Below, in pieces: positions 36,831-45,537 of a stretch of DNA of 52,431 nucleotides. This stretch comes from Gemmatimonadota bacterium (GTDB taxonomy: Bacteria > Gemmatimonadota > Gemmatimonadetes > Gemmatimonadales > GWC2-71-9): the NCBI GenBank assembly GCA_025358055.1, contig JANYKV010000153.1:1-52431 (forward strand). Direction: 5' to 3'. The translations under genes were made by a program, and so were the position numbers. The first letter of the stretch is position 1. Every line of letters begins with the position of its first letter. The notes under the pieces are model-generated. The model made no database searches, had not been told where the DNA came from, and worked only from the letters and a program-made list of their open reading frames with translations.

Positions 36831-39050
36831 CTACCTCAAAGGGCCTTCCGCCTTCTCCGAAGGGAGTTGACGAGCCACCGCCGCGGCCAGCTCCGCAAGC
36901 GTGAATGGCTTTGCGAGCAACTCGCCGATCCCCATTTGTTGGATCTTCTCGATTGTCCACCCCTCATCAAACCCGGTGGCCAGAATGATGGGAAGGTCAG
37001 CCCGGACGGCCCGAACGGAGCGGGCGACCTCAATTCCGGACAGGCGTGGCATCGTCAGGTCCGTGATCAGGAGGTCCACAGCGGACGGATTGTCCTGGAC
37101 CTCCTTCACGGCCGCATGCGGATCCGTAAAGGACTGGACGCGATAGCCAATCCGCTCAAGCAGCCTGCGGTTACCCTCCAAAACCGACACCTCATCATCG
37201 ACCAGGACGATCCGCTGGCCCCGCCCGGTTTTGAGGCTGCCCGGGGAGGTAGATTCAACCGGGTCGCTTCGGGCGCTGTTGACCGGCAAATACACCGCGA
37301 ACCGGGAGCCCCCGCCCAGCTGGCTGCGGACCTCGATCGCTCCGCGGTGACTGAGAAGAATGCTGTGGACCACGGCGAGCCCGAGTCCGCTCCCCTGGCT
37401 GGGAGACTTGGTGCTGAAAAACGGTTCGAAGATCCGCGGAAGCGTGCCTGGGTCGATCCCTTTGCCCGTGTCCACCACCTCGAGCCGCAGGTAATCCCCT
37501 GGGAAAACCCCCTGGGCGAGGAGCAGCGAGGCCGGACCAACCACACTCCGTTCGAGGGTGACTGCGATTTTCCCCGGCATGTCGCCGATCGCCTGCCGAG
37601 CGTTCACGCTCAAATTCATGATCACTTGGTGCATCCGACTCGAATCCGCCAAGACCTCGGGTTCATCCGGCAAGAGAGTCGCTCTGACTTCGATGGACTT
37701 CGGGAGGGACGACCGGAGAAGCTGAACGCACTCAGTGATGATGGGCCCCAATCGGGTCGGCCGCAGCTCGTGGCTGCCCGCGCGACTAAAGACAAGAATT
37801 TGGTGGGTGAGCTCCTTCGCGCGTTGGCCCGCACGGAGAACCTCGTCGAGCGCCTGCTGAGTGACGGGACGGTCGAGAAGCTCCAGCTTCGCCACCTCCG
37901 CGTGACTCACCATCGCGGCGAGGATGTTGTTGAAGTCGTGGGCGATGCCGCGAGCAAGGGTTCCCAAAGCTTCCATTTTCTGAGCCTGGTAGAGTTGCTC
38001 CTCAAGGCGTCGTCTGGCTTCTTCGGAGTGCCGTCGATCCGTGACATCGCGGAAACTCCACACCCGGCCGACGATCTGGCCATCGATGCGCTGCGGCTGC
38101 GAGTAGCGCTCGAACATCCGGCCATCCTTGAATTCGAGCACGTCGAAGCTGACGGCCTCCGGCTCATGATAGAGCTGCTGAACCTTCTGCAGGAATCGGG
38201 CGGGATCAATCAGCTGATCGAGCACCGAGGACAACAATCGCGCATCATCCCGGGAATCGGCGAGGTCGCGGGGAATGCCCCACAACGACACGAACTTCCC
38301 GTTCATCGCCAATACTTTGCCGTTGGTGTCGACGACGAGAATCCCGTCGGCCGTCGATTCCAGCGCGGCCCGAATAAGGGAAAGCGCTTCCTTTTGCTTC
38401 CCTTCGCTGGCTCGAAGGGCTTCCTCGCTGGTTCGCAGCGCTTCGACCGCATCCCGCCGCTCAGCCAGCTCCTTCTGCGCCTGCCCCAGCGCCTGCTGCA
38501 CCCGGCGCGAGGTGAGGGCCATCAGCACAATAAGGATCCCGTAACTCGCGGCCCCGCCCGCGAGCGACCCCCACGCTGAGGCCGACTGACCCGGATCGAG
38601 GAGCAGCCCCTTCTGCGCCGCGACGGCAATGCCCGCCGCGCCCAGCAGAGTCCCACCCGCAGTGAGGACGGCCTCGCGGGGGCCCAGCAGCACCCCGGCC
38701 AAAACGACAATGGTCGCCCCCGGGAGGTAGGTCACCCGCTCCATCCCCCCGGCGGTGATCGCCGCGATCATCACCACCATCCAGGGCACGATGACGGCAA
38801 TCGCGCATGACAGAGCCAGGCGCCCACTGTGCAGGAGCACGAGGACGACCGCCGCAATCAATTGAAAGGCGAGGAGCTCGAATAGGTATCGGCTGGCTTG
38901 GTTTCGATCCACGAGCGCCGCCACGGGAAAACACACCGCGGTGGCGACTATCACTCCGAGCACGAAGGTGTGCAGCAAGCGCGCGCGACGCGTCTCGTCC
39001 TCTCGGGCGAAACTCGGTGGGGTCAGCCAACGCCGCAGAGAGAGGGCCAC
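36831..39050 (-). CDS. Hybrid sensor histidine kinase/response regulator (membrane, PAS, HisKA, HATPase, receiver)
   Basis: A 739-residue membrane sensor. About six hydrophobic spans lie within residues 27-180, then a short coiled coil (190-225), a PAS domain (225-340), a dimerisation helix with phospho-acceptor His371 in GIAHDFNN, an ATPase domain with DTGKGI (527-532) and GSGLGLAVV, and a C-terminal receiver domain with Asp664 in LITDLTMPRLSG. The GTG start at 39050 follows GGAGG with six-base spacing. It ends just upstream of the tRNA promoter and follows cysS by 42 bases. The signal is unknown; the N-terminal membrane region resembles no sensor I can name. Confidence 0.92.
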   Translation of the reverse strand: MALSLRRWLTPPSFAREDETRRARLLHTFVLGVIVATAVCFPVAALVDRNQASRYLFELLAFQLIAAVVLVLLHSGRLALSCAIAVIVPWMVVMIAAITAGGMERVTYLPGATIVVLAGVLLGPREAVLTAGGTLLGAAGIAVAAQKGLLLDPGQSASAWGSLAGGAASYGILIVLMALTSRRVQQALGQAQKELAERRDAVEALRTSEEALRASEGKQKEALSLIRAALESTADGILVVDTNGKVLAMNGKFVSLWGIPRDLADSRDDARLLSSVLDQLIDPARFLQKVQQLYHEPEAVSFDVLEFKDGRMFERYSQPQRIDGQIVGRVWSFRDVTDRRHSEEARRRLEEQLYQAQKMEALGTLARGIAHDFNNILAAMVSHAEVAKLELLDRPVTQQALDEVLRAGQRAKELTHQILVFSRAGSHELRPTRLGPIITECVQLLRSSLPKSIEVRATLLPDEPEVLADSSRMHQVIMNLSVNARQAIGDMPGKIAVTLERSVVGPASLLLAQGVFPGDYLRLEVVDTGKGIDPGTLPRIFEPFFSTKSPSQGSGLGLAVVHSILLSHRGAIEVRSQLGGGSRFAVYLPVNSARSDPVESTSPGSLKTGRGQRIVLVDDEVSVLEGNRRLLERIGYRVQSFTDPHAAVKEVQDNPSAVDLLITDLTMPRLSGIEVARSVRAVRADLPIILATGFDEGWTIEKIQQMGIGELLAKPFTLAELAAAVARQLPSEKAEGPLR

Positions 39051-39092
39051 CTCCGACCTCCGTGGGTTAGGGAAAACGGCGCACTGCGGGGG

Positions 39093-40520
39093 CTATCGCA
39101 AGCGCCATTTGGTGCCGCTCGGGGTGTCCTCGATGACGACCCCGCGAGCCGCCAACTCATCTCGGATGCCGTCGGCGGCAACGAAATCTCGGCGCCGTTT
39201 GGCCGCGCCCCGTTCCGCCAGTCGAGCCTCGATGACTGCAGCGGCGTCCGCGTCCGCGGTGCGCAGATCGGGCAATACGTTGAAGACTTCAGTGGTCCAT
39301 CGCTCCCATGAGCGCAAAGTCTCCGTACCGGGGTGATCGCCATGGTCCAGCAACCGATTGGCTTCGGTCACGAATGCGAAGACCGCGGCCACGGCGGCCG
39401 GCGCGTCCAGGTCGTCATCGAGTCTGTCGGTGCAGGCTTTATCCATTTTGCCGGCTGCCAGTGCGAATGGGGCCGACTCCGGCCCGCGGTGCTCCCGCAA
39501 ACGCCGCCCCAACTCGCCGAGCCTCCGGCTCCCTTCGCCGGCTGCCCAAAGACTCTCATCGGTCAAGTCCAAACGGCTGCGATAGTGGCTACCGAACATC
39601 AGAAGCCGGATGGCACCGGCATCGATCCCGTCGGCCTGGAGATCGCGGGCTGTGGTGATGTTTCCGAATCGCTTCGACATCTTGGTACCACGCACGTTCA
39701 GGAACTCGCCGTGCATCCAAAAGTGGGCGAAGTCGGGCTGGCCGGTAAACGCGCAGGATTGGGCGATTTCATCTTCGTGGTGCGGAAAGATCAGATCCAC
39801 TCCACCAGCATGAATGTCCAGAACATCGGTACCGAGTCGCTCCCCAATGAGATCGAGCGCCATGGCGGAGCATTCCAGATGCCACCCGGGGCGACCCCGA
39901 CCGAAGGGGGCATCCCAGGCCGCTTTCACCAACTCATCTTCGGGGCGAGCGGCCTTCCAGACGACGAAATCCCGGGCATCCTCCTTGGCGTACTCGTCAC
40001 TACTCACGCGCTCGCTTGCGCCGGTCTTGAGCTCCCGCCGATCGAGTTGGGACAGACGACCGTAGGCCGGAAAACGCCCAATGGCGAAATACACCGACCC
40101 ATCATCGCCGCGATAGGCGGTTCCGTTCGCCAAAAGTCGCTCGACTAGTCGAATCATGGGCGCGATGAATTCCGTGGCCCGCGGGTAACAATGGGCGGGC
40201 AGAATGCGGAGGTAATCACGATCTTCGTAGAAAGCCGAGATGTATGGCCGAACGAGTTGGTCGATGTCGGTCTGTTTCGCCCCAGCCTCCTTGATGATGC
40301 GATCGTCCACGTCGGTCAGATTCATGATGTGAAAGACGTCAAACCCGCTTGCCCCGAGCCAGCGCCGAAGCAAGTCCTCGAAAAGAAACGTGCGGAAATT
40401 GCCGATGTGCGCATAGTTCCACACGGTCGGGCCACAGGTATAGAGCGAGACCCGGGGCGGTTGGATCGGTACGAAGGGTTCGATCCGGCGAGTCAGCGTA
40501 TTGAAGATCTGCAGCGTCAT
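39093..40520 (-). CDS. cysS: Cysteinyl-tRNA synthetase
   Basis: Charges tRNA-Cys, 475 residues. The N-terminal YTCGPTVWNYAHIGNFRTF includes a zinc-ligand Cys and the HIGH-type AHIGN. Further on are WHLECSAMA and HHEDEIAQS with the remaining zinc ligands, and GTKMSKRFGN is the KMSKS loop. The ATG overlaps the stop of the MscS-type gene (ATGA). Confidence 0.96.
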   Translation of the reverse strand: MTLQIFNTLTRRIEPFVPIQPPRVSLYTCGPTVWNYAHIGNFRTFLFEDLLRRWLGASGFDVFHIMNLTDVDDRIIKEAGAKQTDIDQLVRPYISAFYEDRDYLRILPAHCYPRATEFIAPMIRLVERLLANGTAYRGDDGSVYFAIGRFPAYGRLSQLDRRELKTGASERVSSDEYAKEDARDFVVWKAARPEDELVKAAWDAPFGRGRPGWHLECSAMALDLIGERLGTDVLDIHAGGVDLIFPHHEDEIAQSCAFTGQPDFAHFWMHGEFLNVRGTKMSKRFGNITTARDLQADGIDAGAIRLLMFGSHYRSRLDLTDESLWAAGEGSRRLGELGRRLREHRGPESAPFALAAGKMDKACTDRLDDDLDAPAAVAAVFAFVTEANRLLDHGDHPGTETLRSWERWTTEVFNVLPDLRTADADAAAVIEARLAERGAAKRRRDFVAADGIRDELAARGVVIEDTPSGTKWRLR

Positions 40521-41422
40521 GGTTTTCCCTGAGGTGTCACCGGAGGCGCGAGACCAGCATGGACCGTCGCTTGGAGGATGGGGATCTCGATGCCCTCCGC
40601 GTCCATCCGGTTCTTGAGGCGGCGGCGGAGCTCACGCCCCACCTCGAATTGGGAGCCCGGAAACGTGCGAGCGACGATCCGGATGACAACACCGACATTG
40701 CTCAGGTCCTGGACGCCCAAGGCTTGCACCGGACCGGAGAGATTGCGACTCCACTCCGCATCCTGTTCAAAGCGCGCCGCCTCGTCCCGGAGAACCTGGA
40801 GCGCGCGATCCAGTTCGGTATCGTAACTGATCGTCAGATCAATGACGGCTCGAGACCACCCTCTGGTGAGGTTACTGACCGTCGTGATTTGACCATTGGG
40901 GATGATATGGACAACGCCACGAACGTCCCGGAGTATCACCGCGCGCAAGGTCATCCGCTCGACCACTCCAGCCTTCCCCCCCGCTTCGACATCATCCCCC
41001 ACCGCAAATTGATTCTCGAAGAGAATGAAGAACCCGGCAATCAGATCCTTGACTAGGCTCTGGGCGCCAAAGGAGACCGCCAGGCCCAGGATTCCGGCGC
41101 CGGCCAGCAGTGGCCCGATATCAACGAACACATTGAGACTGAGGAGCAGCGCGACACCGACGATCACGACTCTGCCAAGGCTCCGGAGGAGCAGCGCGAT
41201 GGTCTGGCCCCGTTTTTCCGCGGAGGTGAGCCGGGAGTCATCGCCGTCGTCGACCCGATCTACGATCCGCTTGGCCAGCACCTTTACGAGCCGGTTTGCC
41301 AACCACGCGAGCACCCAAACGAAGATCAGCCGAACCGCACCCCCGAGGATCGCGGCCCGAGACAGATGGACCCAAGCCTCAAGGTCGTCAAAGAAAGAGC
41401 GCAAAGAGAGCGGGTCGTTCAC
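40517..41422 (-). CDS. Small-conductance mechanosensitive channel family protein (MscS type)
   Basis: A 301-residue membrane protein. Hydrophobic spans lie at about residues 24-45 and 80-103, and the pore-lining helix has GAGILGLAVSFGAQSLVKDL. The cytoplasmic beta domain follows with VGDDVEAGGKAGVVERMTLR and PNGQI. MscS channels release solutes on osmotic downshift. The start is GTG at 41422 with GGAG five bases upstream. It is translationally coupled to cysS. Confidence 0.92.
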   Translation of the reverse strand: MNDPLSLRSFFDDLEAWVHLSRAAILGGAVRLIFVWVLAWLANRLVKVLAKRIVDRVDDGDDSRLTSAEKRGQTIALLLRSLGRVVIVGVALLLSLNVFVDIGPLLAGAGILGLAVSFGAQSLVKDLIAGFFILFENQFAVGDDVEAGGKAGVVERMTLRAVILRDVRGVVHIIPNGQITTVSNLTRGWSRAVIDLTISYDTELDRALQVLRDEAARFEQDAEWSRNLSGPVQALGVQDLSNVGVVIRIVARTFPGSQFEVGRELRRRLKNRMDAEGIEIPILQATVHAGLAPPVTPQGKP

Positions 41423-41738
41423 AGGGGCTCCGGATGAAACAGCCTTCGGTTCCAGGCGGGAAAGTTAAGCCCGGTCGAACCCGCTGAAAACCTGCCGTTT
41501 TGCACCGCTCCGGACTGGGGCGGCCAGCCGTTCTGCTATGGACCCAGGTTCCTGCCACGGCCAACCTGAGCGCGGCGCATGTGGCGAGGACCTCTTCAGC
41601 CCGCACGTCGCCCCCGAGAGCGATCTCAAGCCGGTCCCCGGAAGGAGTGAGCCCTAGATGTTGTCTTCGAAGTTCCGCGACGGCAACGTCGCTGGGATGG
41701 GTGAGGATCACCGTGAGCCACCGCTCGTTCGAGTTCAT
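41388..41738 (-). CDS. Hypothetical protein, possibly a domain remnant
   Basis: A 116-residue frame that overlaps the start of the mscS-type gene by 35 bases. The first 65 residues look protein-like (LTVILTHPSDVAVAELRRQH, then GDRLEIALGGDVRAEEVL and LRLAVAGTW), with a faint likeness to the C-terminal domain of ABC-transporter ATPases. The remaining 45 residues are Pro/Arg-rich and unconvincing. There is no clear Shine-Dalgarno sequence. It could be a real small gene or a decayed piece. Confidence 0.35.
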   Translation of the reverse strand: MNSNERWLTVILTHPSDVAVAELRRQHLGLTPSGDRLEIALGGDVRAEEVLATCAALRLAVAGTWVHSRTAGRPSPERCKTAGFQRVRPGLTFPPGTEGCFIRSPCERPALFALFL

Positions 41739-41845
41739 GCATACAAGATCGGGACGCGCCGCCCGATCCCAGCACCAAACGATTCGGATCCACGATCAAT
41801 TTTGCGCGGCGCAAGCGGAAGCCTGGAGCGGGTAGGGGCCGGAGT

Positions 41846-42308
41846 CTAGGCGATACCCCGAGCGAGGAGTGCATCGAGTGTCCCCCGTTGCGCGACCCCG
41901 ATATGACGGGCAACCTCTTTGCCGTCCCGAAACACCACCATGTGGAATGCCGCGGACCCCAAACCGCGTCGGCGTCACCGGATTCCGATCCGTGTCGACC
42001 TTGAGAACGAGAGCCTCTCCCGCTCGGGCGGCGGCAAACTCGTCGAGGGCCGATGCAGTGACCTTGCACGGCCCGCACCAGTCGGCATAGAAATCCACCA
42101 GCGCAGGGACGGTCGCTGAGCTAATTAACTCCTCGAAATCCGAGTCAGTGGCGGAGATCGGGCAATCGAGACGAAGTGGCCCGCGGCAATCGAAGCATTT
42201 CGGTCCTTGGGCAAGCCGACTCAAGTCCACCCGGTTGAGGCGGCCACAGAGGGGGCAACGGATAGTGGCACGGCGCGTCGTGGGTCCGGCAGCAGGGTCG
42301 GTTGACAT
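41846..42308 (-). pseudogene. trxC: Thioredoxin 2-type gene broken by a frameshift
   Basis: A thioredoxin with the TrxC-type N-terminal zinc ribbon: CPLC at residues 18-21 and CFDC at 38-41, then VDFYADWCGPCK with the WCGPC active site at 77-81. The frame is correct to FGVRGIP, where the cis-Pro loop should continue. At about 41943 it shifts. In the other frame the normal end follows at once, MVVFRDGKEVARHIGVAQRG, to a TAG at 41846. The read-through frame instead ends at 41796 in nonsense. The cause is a true mutation or a sequence error. TrxC reduces disulfides under oxidative stress. Confidence 0.8.
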
Positions 42309-42348
42309 ACGTCGACTCGGGGAAAGGACCGGCGCAATATATATAAGG

Positions 42349-42374
42349 AAAAGGGGCCGGCCTTGGCCGGCCCC
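42349..42374 (-). terminator. Intrinsic terminator after the BON gene
   Basis: GGGGCCGGCC (42353-42362) pairs with GGCCGGCCCC (42365-42374); on the minus strand the stem is followed by TTTTCCTTATATA. It separates the BON gene from the thioredoxin gene; the AT-rich run after it may also hold the thioredoxin promoter. Confidence 0.75.
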
Positions 42375-42399
42375 GACAAACGCACGTGCCGCATTCGGA

Positions 42400-43053
42400 T
42401 CAGGCGCCGATGAGCAGATGGTCTTCCACCGCAGAGACTCCCGGCACCGCCCATGCTGCCTCCTCCACCACCGACCGCTCCACCCAGGAATTTACCTTCC
42501 CATTGAGGACGACTCGTCCCCCCTGGGTCGCGATCTGAATCCGATCAGCTTCGACCTCAGCACTGCGCTTGAGAGCGGATTCGATCCGTGCTTTGACATT
42601 CGTAGCATTCAGCTTGGGTGTCACCTGGACTTGATTGGCCACGCCCTTCACGCCGATGAGACGTCGCACGGCACGCTCCGAATTATTCCGCTGATACCAC
42701 CATTCCACTGCGCCATGCAGCGTCACCCAACCGTTTGCCACCGTGATCTTGATCGCGTTCTCCGGGATCTCCGCATCCCATGCCAGAGCGCCGACCGCGG
42801 CCTCCGCGATCTCCGTATCCGACCGGGTCGTCCCCGCGGTAAGATGCACGGTGATGTCGTTCGCCACGGCCTGGACACCGACCACACCCTTCACCACCCG
42901 CTCGGCCGTAATCTTTTCCGCGTAGTTCCGGACCTGACCGGTCAGCGTCACCACACCTCCGGCGCATCCGACTCCGATGTGCGTGGCGTCAATACTCGGG
43001 TCGAATTCCAGCGCCGCCAAAACGTTTCGATGCAAATTGGGATCGTGATGCAT
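42400..43053 (-). CDS. Triple BON-domain protein
   Basis: A 217-residue protein made of three BON domains (about residues 8-70, 77-145 and 150-217). Each has the family pattern of a helix, a GGVVTLTGxV-type strand, a helix and a VVGVxAVxNDI-type end. BON domains are thought to bind lipid or membranes, and the OsmY-like group is stress-induced. No signal peptide is evident, so a cytoplasmic role is likely. The ATG at 43053 follows GGGAGG. It has its own promoter and terminator. Confidence 0.9.
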   Translation of the reverse strand: MHHDPNLHRNVLAALEFDPSIDATHIGVGCAGGVVTLTGQVRNYAEKITAERVVKGVVGVQAVANDITVHLTAGTTRSDTEIAEAAVGALAWDAEIPENAIKITVANGWVTLHGAVEWWYQRNNSERAVRRLIGVKGVANQVQVTPKLNATNVKARIESALKRSAEVEADRIQIATQGGRVVLNGKVNSWVERSVVEEAAWAVPGVSAVEDHLLIGA

Positions 43054-43136
43054 ATATCCTCCCTCGTTACGTCGTTGCTGGGACCACCCGCGGGGTGCGG
43101 TGAGCACGAACGCCGAGGCTCCAGTTGTTCCTGGCC

Positions 43137-43165
43137 ATAAGATGGCGCGGGGCGGCTGAAGTCAA
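43137..43165 (-). promoter_or_regulatory. Possible promoter of the BON gene
   Basis: Minus-strand TTGACT (43160-43165) and TCTTAT (43137-43142) are 17 bases apart, about 80 bases before the BON start. The -10 box is weak. The rest of 43054-43331 shows nothing recognisable. Confidence 0.4.
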
Positions 43166-43331
43166 GATGAAAGGGTGAATAAAATCACCTTAGTCCGGGC
43201 GGGATCCGCTCGGCGGAAAATTTCGATCCACCAGGACGCGTGAGACACCAGCTCAGCTTTCGGCGAACTCGAACCGGTTGATCTCGGATGGCTACGCCAG
43301 AGATTCATTTGCGGCAGCACCGTGGACCCCA

Positions 43332-43841
43332 TCATGCCACGTGCCGTTGGCGCGGAGTCCTCGGCAGCGTCGCAGGCCCCTCCCGAAATGTGACGTAGAC
43401 TCCCATCAGGATAGCCGCCATCGCGGAGGAGAGCAGAATCATCCCACCCGGCAGCCAGGTTTGTACCGGTGCAAGCAGGTGGGTCGCTGCGGCTTGCATG
43501 GGAAGGAAGGCCCCGAGAAACAGCCCGATACCCACATACCAGAACCGGGGCTGGCGGTCGGCGAGTGCGCGGGCCCACGCGGCAACGAATCCGAGGAAAC
43601 CGAGGGCCAATAGGTGAAGTGCGGTGTATACGACAACCGGAAGCAGCGTGATTCTGAGCGTCGCACCACTGCGAAGACCGTAGAGCAACACCGAACCGAA
43701 AAGCGCCGGCGTATACAACACGGAACGACCGGCCGCGAGATCCAAACCGACGAAGCATGCCGCGATCGTCACGAATCCGACACCACCAGCCGCGAACCCA
43801 CGCCATAGCAGGGCCGCAAAGGTTTCCGAGGACCGTCTCAT
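43332..43841 (-). CDS. Small integral membrane protein of unknown function
   Basis: A protein of about 169 residues with four likely transmembrane helices, around residues 12-32, 40-60, 66-88 and 98-155. I recognise no family. The start at 43841 overlaps the stop of the hydrolase-like gene as ATGA; an ATG four codons earlier is possible. It is the last member of a three-gene coupled unit with the phosphoribosyltransferase and hydrolase-like genes. The C-terminus is Arg/Pro-rich. Confidence 0.7.
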   Translation of the reverse strand: MRRSSETFAALLWRGFAAGGVGFVTIAACFVGLDLAAGRSVLYTPALFGSVLLYGLRSGATLRITLLPVVVYTALHLLALGFLGFVAAWARALADRQPRFWYVGIGLFLGAFLPMQAAATHLLAPVQTWLPGGMILLSSAMAAILMGVYVTFREGPATLPRTPRQRHVA

Positions 43842-44506
43842 ACCGACCGCCATCGTTGCGGCACCAGGTGTTGGCCAAACCAGCGCGACGCATGTTGGGC
43901 GACCTCCTCGGCAGTCTTCGCTCCCCCCACCAACCCGTGAGCGGAGAGGATCACTTCGATTTGCGTCTCGCCGCCCAGTCGGGCCATGGCGCTCCGGGTC
44001 GTGGGGTGCGTCGGTCCGGGCTCGTCGAATAGGAGTAACGTGGGGGCATGCACCTGGTCGAGCATATTCCAGACGAGGTCAAGTCGCGCGGCCCGGAGAA
44101 CGATAGCTTCGATGATCCCTGAAGCCGCTGCCGCCCGCAGCGCCGCGGCGGCTTCGACCTGGGCGCCGAAATAGCCAATCGGTAACCCAGCGGCTTCGGG
44201 TTGGGCTCGCAGCCACTCGGTTCCCTCCCGGAGGCGGTGGGTCAACAGCTCCAGGTCGGCGTGGTCAGCACTCCGGCACTGCTCGTCCGTCGTCAGTAGG
44301 TCGAGCAGCAGTGTCCCGCAGCCGAAGGAAAGGAGTTCCCGAGCGATTCGGGCGTGCCGCGAGCTGAGTCGGCTTCCACCCCGCCGGTGGGCGAAGACGA
44401 CCACACCGGAAGCATGGACCGGGATGGCGAGAGCGCCGCGGAATTCGAATCCATCGATGGGCACTCGGACATCGCCAAGACTCGCAGCGTTGGTCGTGAG
44501 GGTCAC
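43838..44506 (-). CDS. Alpha/beta hydrolase-fold protein lacking the nucleophile serine
   Basis: A 222-residue protein of the dienelactone-hydrolase-like group usually linked to phosphoribosyltransferases. Family marks are VVVFAHRRGGSR (usually HGSGSSR), CGTLLLDLLTTDEQ and LPIGYFGA. The nucleophile elbow should read GASTGAAAAL, but here it reads GAQVEAAAAL, so Gln116 stands where Ser is expected. The usual late HxF-type His region is also changed. It is probably not an active serine hydrolase. It is coupled by ATGA overlaps to genes on both sides. Confidence 0.8.
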   Translation of the reverse strand: MTLTTNAASLGDVRVPIDGFEFRGALAIPVHASGVVVFAHRRGGSRLSSRHARIARELLSFGCGTLLLDLLTTDEQCRSADHADLELLTHRLREGTEWLRAQPEAAGLPIGYFGAQVEAAAALRAAAASGIIEAIVLRAARLDLVWNMLDQVHAPTLLLFDEPGPTHPTTRSAMARLGGETQIEVILSAHGLVGGAKTAEEVAQHASRWFGQHLVPQRWRSV

Positions 44507-45171
44507 ACGGGCTCCTCTTCTCGCGCCGCGGATTGACCCGCTCTAGCGCCGTTGAGACAATCAAGCACTTCCTGATCCGAGGTTTGGGTGAAATCTTGGT
44601 AGGCCTGACCGACCGCGTGAAGCACCTCGGGCTCCTCCGCGCAGATGACTTCGTCGGCCTTCGAACGCACCGAGGCCACTATCGCGGACGAACCGACGGG
44701 CGCCGCGAAGACAATCAAGAGCGGACGGTGCTCGCGTAGCGAGGCGATAGCGGCTTCCGCCGTCGCCCCGGTGGCGAGCCCATCGTCCACGAGAATGACG
44801 GTCTTTCCGGCCACCCGCGGGAAACCTCGCCCCCCCCAATACATCATCTCGCGGCGATGCAGTTCGATCCGCTCACCGGCAATCACCCGCGCGATCTCCT
44901 CTTCGGAAATTCCCAGCCAGCGTGTGGTACCGCGGTTGACGATGGTGACCCCAGGAGCGATGGCGCCGAACGCAAGTTCGGAATTCCGGGGGGCCCCCAA
45001 CTTCCGAACCGGGAGCGCGTCCAGGGGGGCATTCAGGGCGAGCGCCACTTCATATGCCACCGGGATCCCCCCGCGGGGGAGACCAAGGACCACTACGCCG
45101 GGCCCACGGTAGCGAGCAAGCATTCGGGCCAGCACGCGCCCGGCGTCAGAACGATTCTGGAAGACGGCCAC
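44503..45171 (-). CDS. Phosphoribosyltransferase family protein
   Basis: A 222-residue PRTase-fold protein. The PRPP-binding motif is VILVDDGLATGATA (about residues 125-138), and the N-terminal part has VVVLGLPRGGIPVAYEVA and LDALPVRKLG, typical of the group found beside dienelactone-hydrolase-like genes. I chose the GTG at 45171, with GGAGG four bases upstream, because the protein then begins AVFQNRSDAGRVLA as relatives do; an in-frame start at 45267 would add 32 residues without similarity. The substrate is unknown. Related proteins occur in the mycobacterial DosR regulon. Confidence 0.85.
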   Translation of the reverse strand: MAVFQNRSDAGRVLARMLARYRGPGVVVLGLPRGGIPVAYEVALALNAPLDALPVRKLGAPRNSELAFGAIAPGVTIVNRGTTRWLGISEEEIARVIAGERIELHRREMMYWGGRGFPRVAGKTVILVDDGLATGATAEAAIASLREHRPLLIVFAAPVGSSAIVASVRSKADEVICAEEPEVLHAVGQAYQDFTQTSDQEVLDCLNGARAGQSAAREEEPV

Positions 45172-45326
45172 CGCACCTCCGCACTCGGGCGACCATGCCG
45201 CTCCGACGCTGAAGCCAAGGTGAAACACCCGCGATAGGGGGTCGCTGCCCTGACCAGTCATACTCACATTGATCGGATCCTACCAAACGCTGCCTCGATG
45301 TTAGAGACGGTGCCTTGAAATGAGTT

Positions 45327-45470
45327 TCAGGTCCGACTGAATCCTTCTTCATGCCCGGACAGGGACAACGTCCAGACCAGTAGTTTGCTGCTCATGGAGT
45401 TGGGGGCCGGCGCCACCAAGCAGCGTGGGCGGACCCAGGAAGCGGACCGTGCACAAATTTTCATTCCCAT
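45327..45470 (-). CDS. Possible 47-residue small protein or leader peptide
   Basis: A short frame starting MGMKICARSASWVRP and ending EEGFSRT. AAGGAGG stands six bases before the ATG, one of the best ribosome-binding sites in the window. The peptide is Ser/Arg-rich with no recognisable family. It lies upstream of the phosphoribosyltransferase gene on the same strand. Confidence 0.25.
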   Translation of the reverse strand: MGMKICARSASWVRPRCLVAPAPNSMSSKLLVWTLSLSGHEEGFSRT

Positions 45471-45515
45471 CTCAAGCCTCCTTCACGTTATCGGTCCGCT
45501 TTTTCGTTAGCATTG

Positions 45516-45536
45516 GAGCCCTCACAGGAAGGGCTC
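45516..45536 (+). promoter_or_regulatory. Hairpin covering the ribosome-binding site of the receiver-like gene
   Basis: GAGCCCT (45516-45522) pairs fully with AGGGCTC (45530-45536). The loop and right arm contain the AGGAAGG Shine-Dalgarno sequence, and the ATG is at 45538. The fold would hide the site, so translation may depend on melting or a binding factor. Confidence 0.5.
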
Positions 45537-45537
45537 T

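Larger units (their letters stand above)
45172..45537. other. 366-base divergent spacer
   Basis: This region separates the phosphoribosyltransferase unit (-) from the receiver-like gene (+). It holds a possible 47-codon minus-strand reading frame with a strong Shine-Dalgarno sequence and, at its right end, a hairpin over the + strand ribosome-binding site; both are listed separately. I see no clear promoter. Confidence 0.5.

Noticed and set aside
36750..38579. 609-codon open frame on the plus strand
   Set aside because: It is opposite the hybrid kinase and the tRNA promoter and has no recognisable domain.
43162..43893. 243-codon minus-strand frame
   Set aside because: It overlaps the membrane protein gene in another frame and has shadow-type composition; the frame with clean hydrophobic helices and ATGA coupling is preferred.
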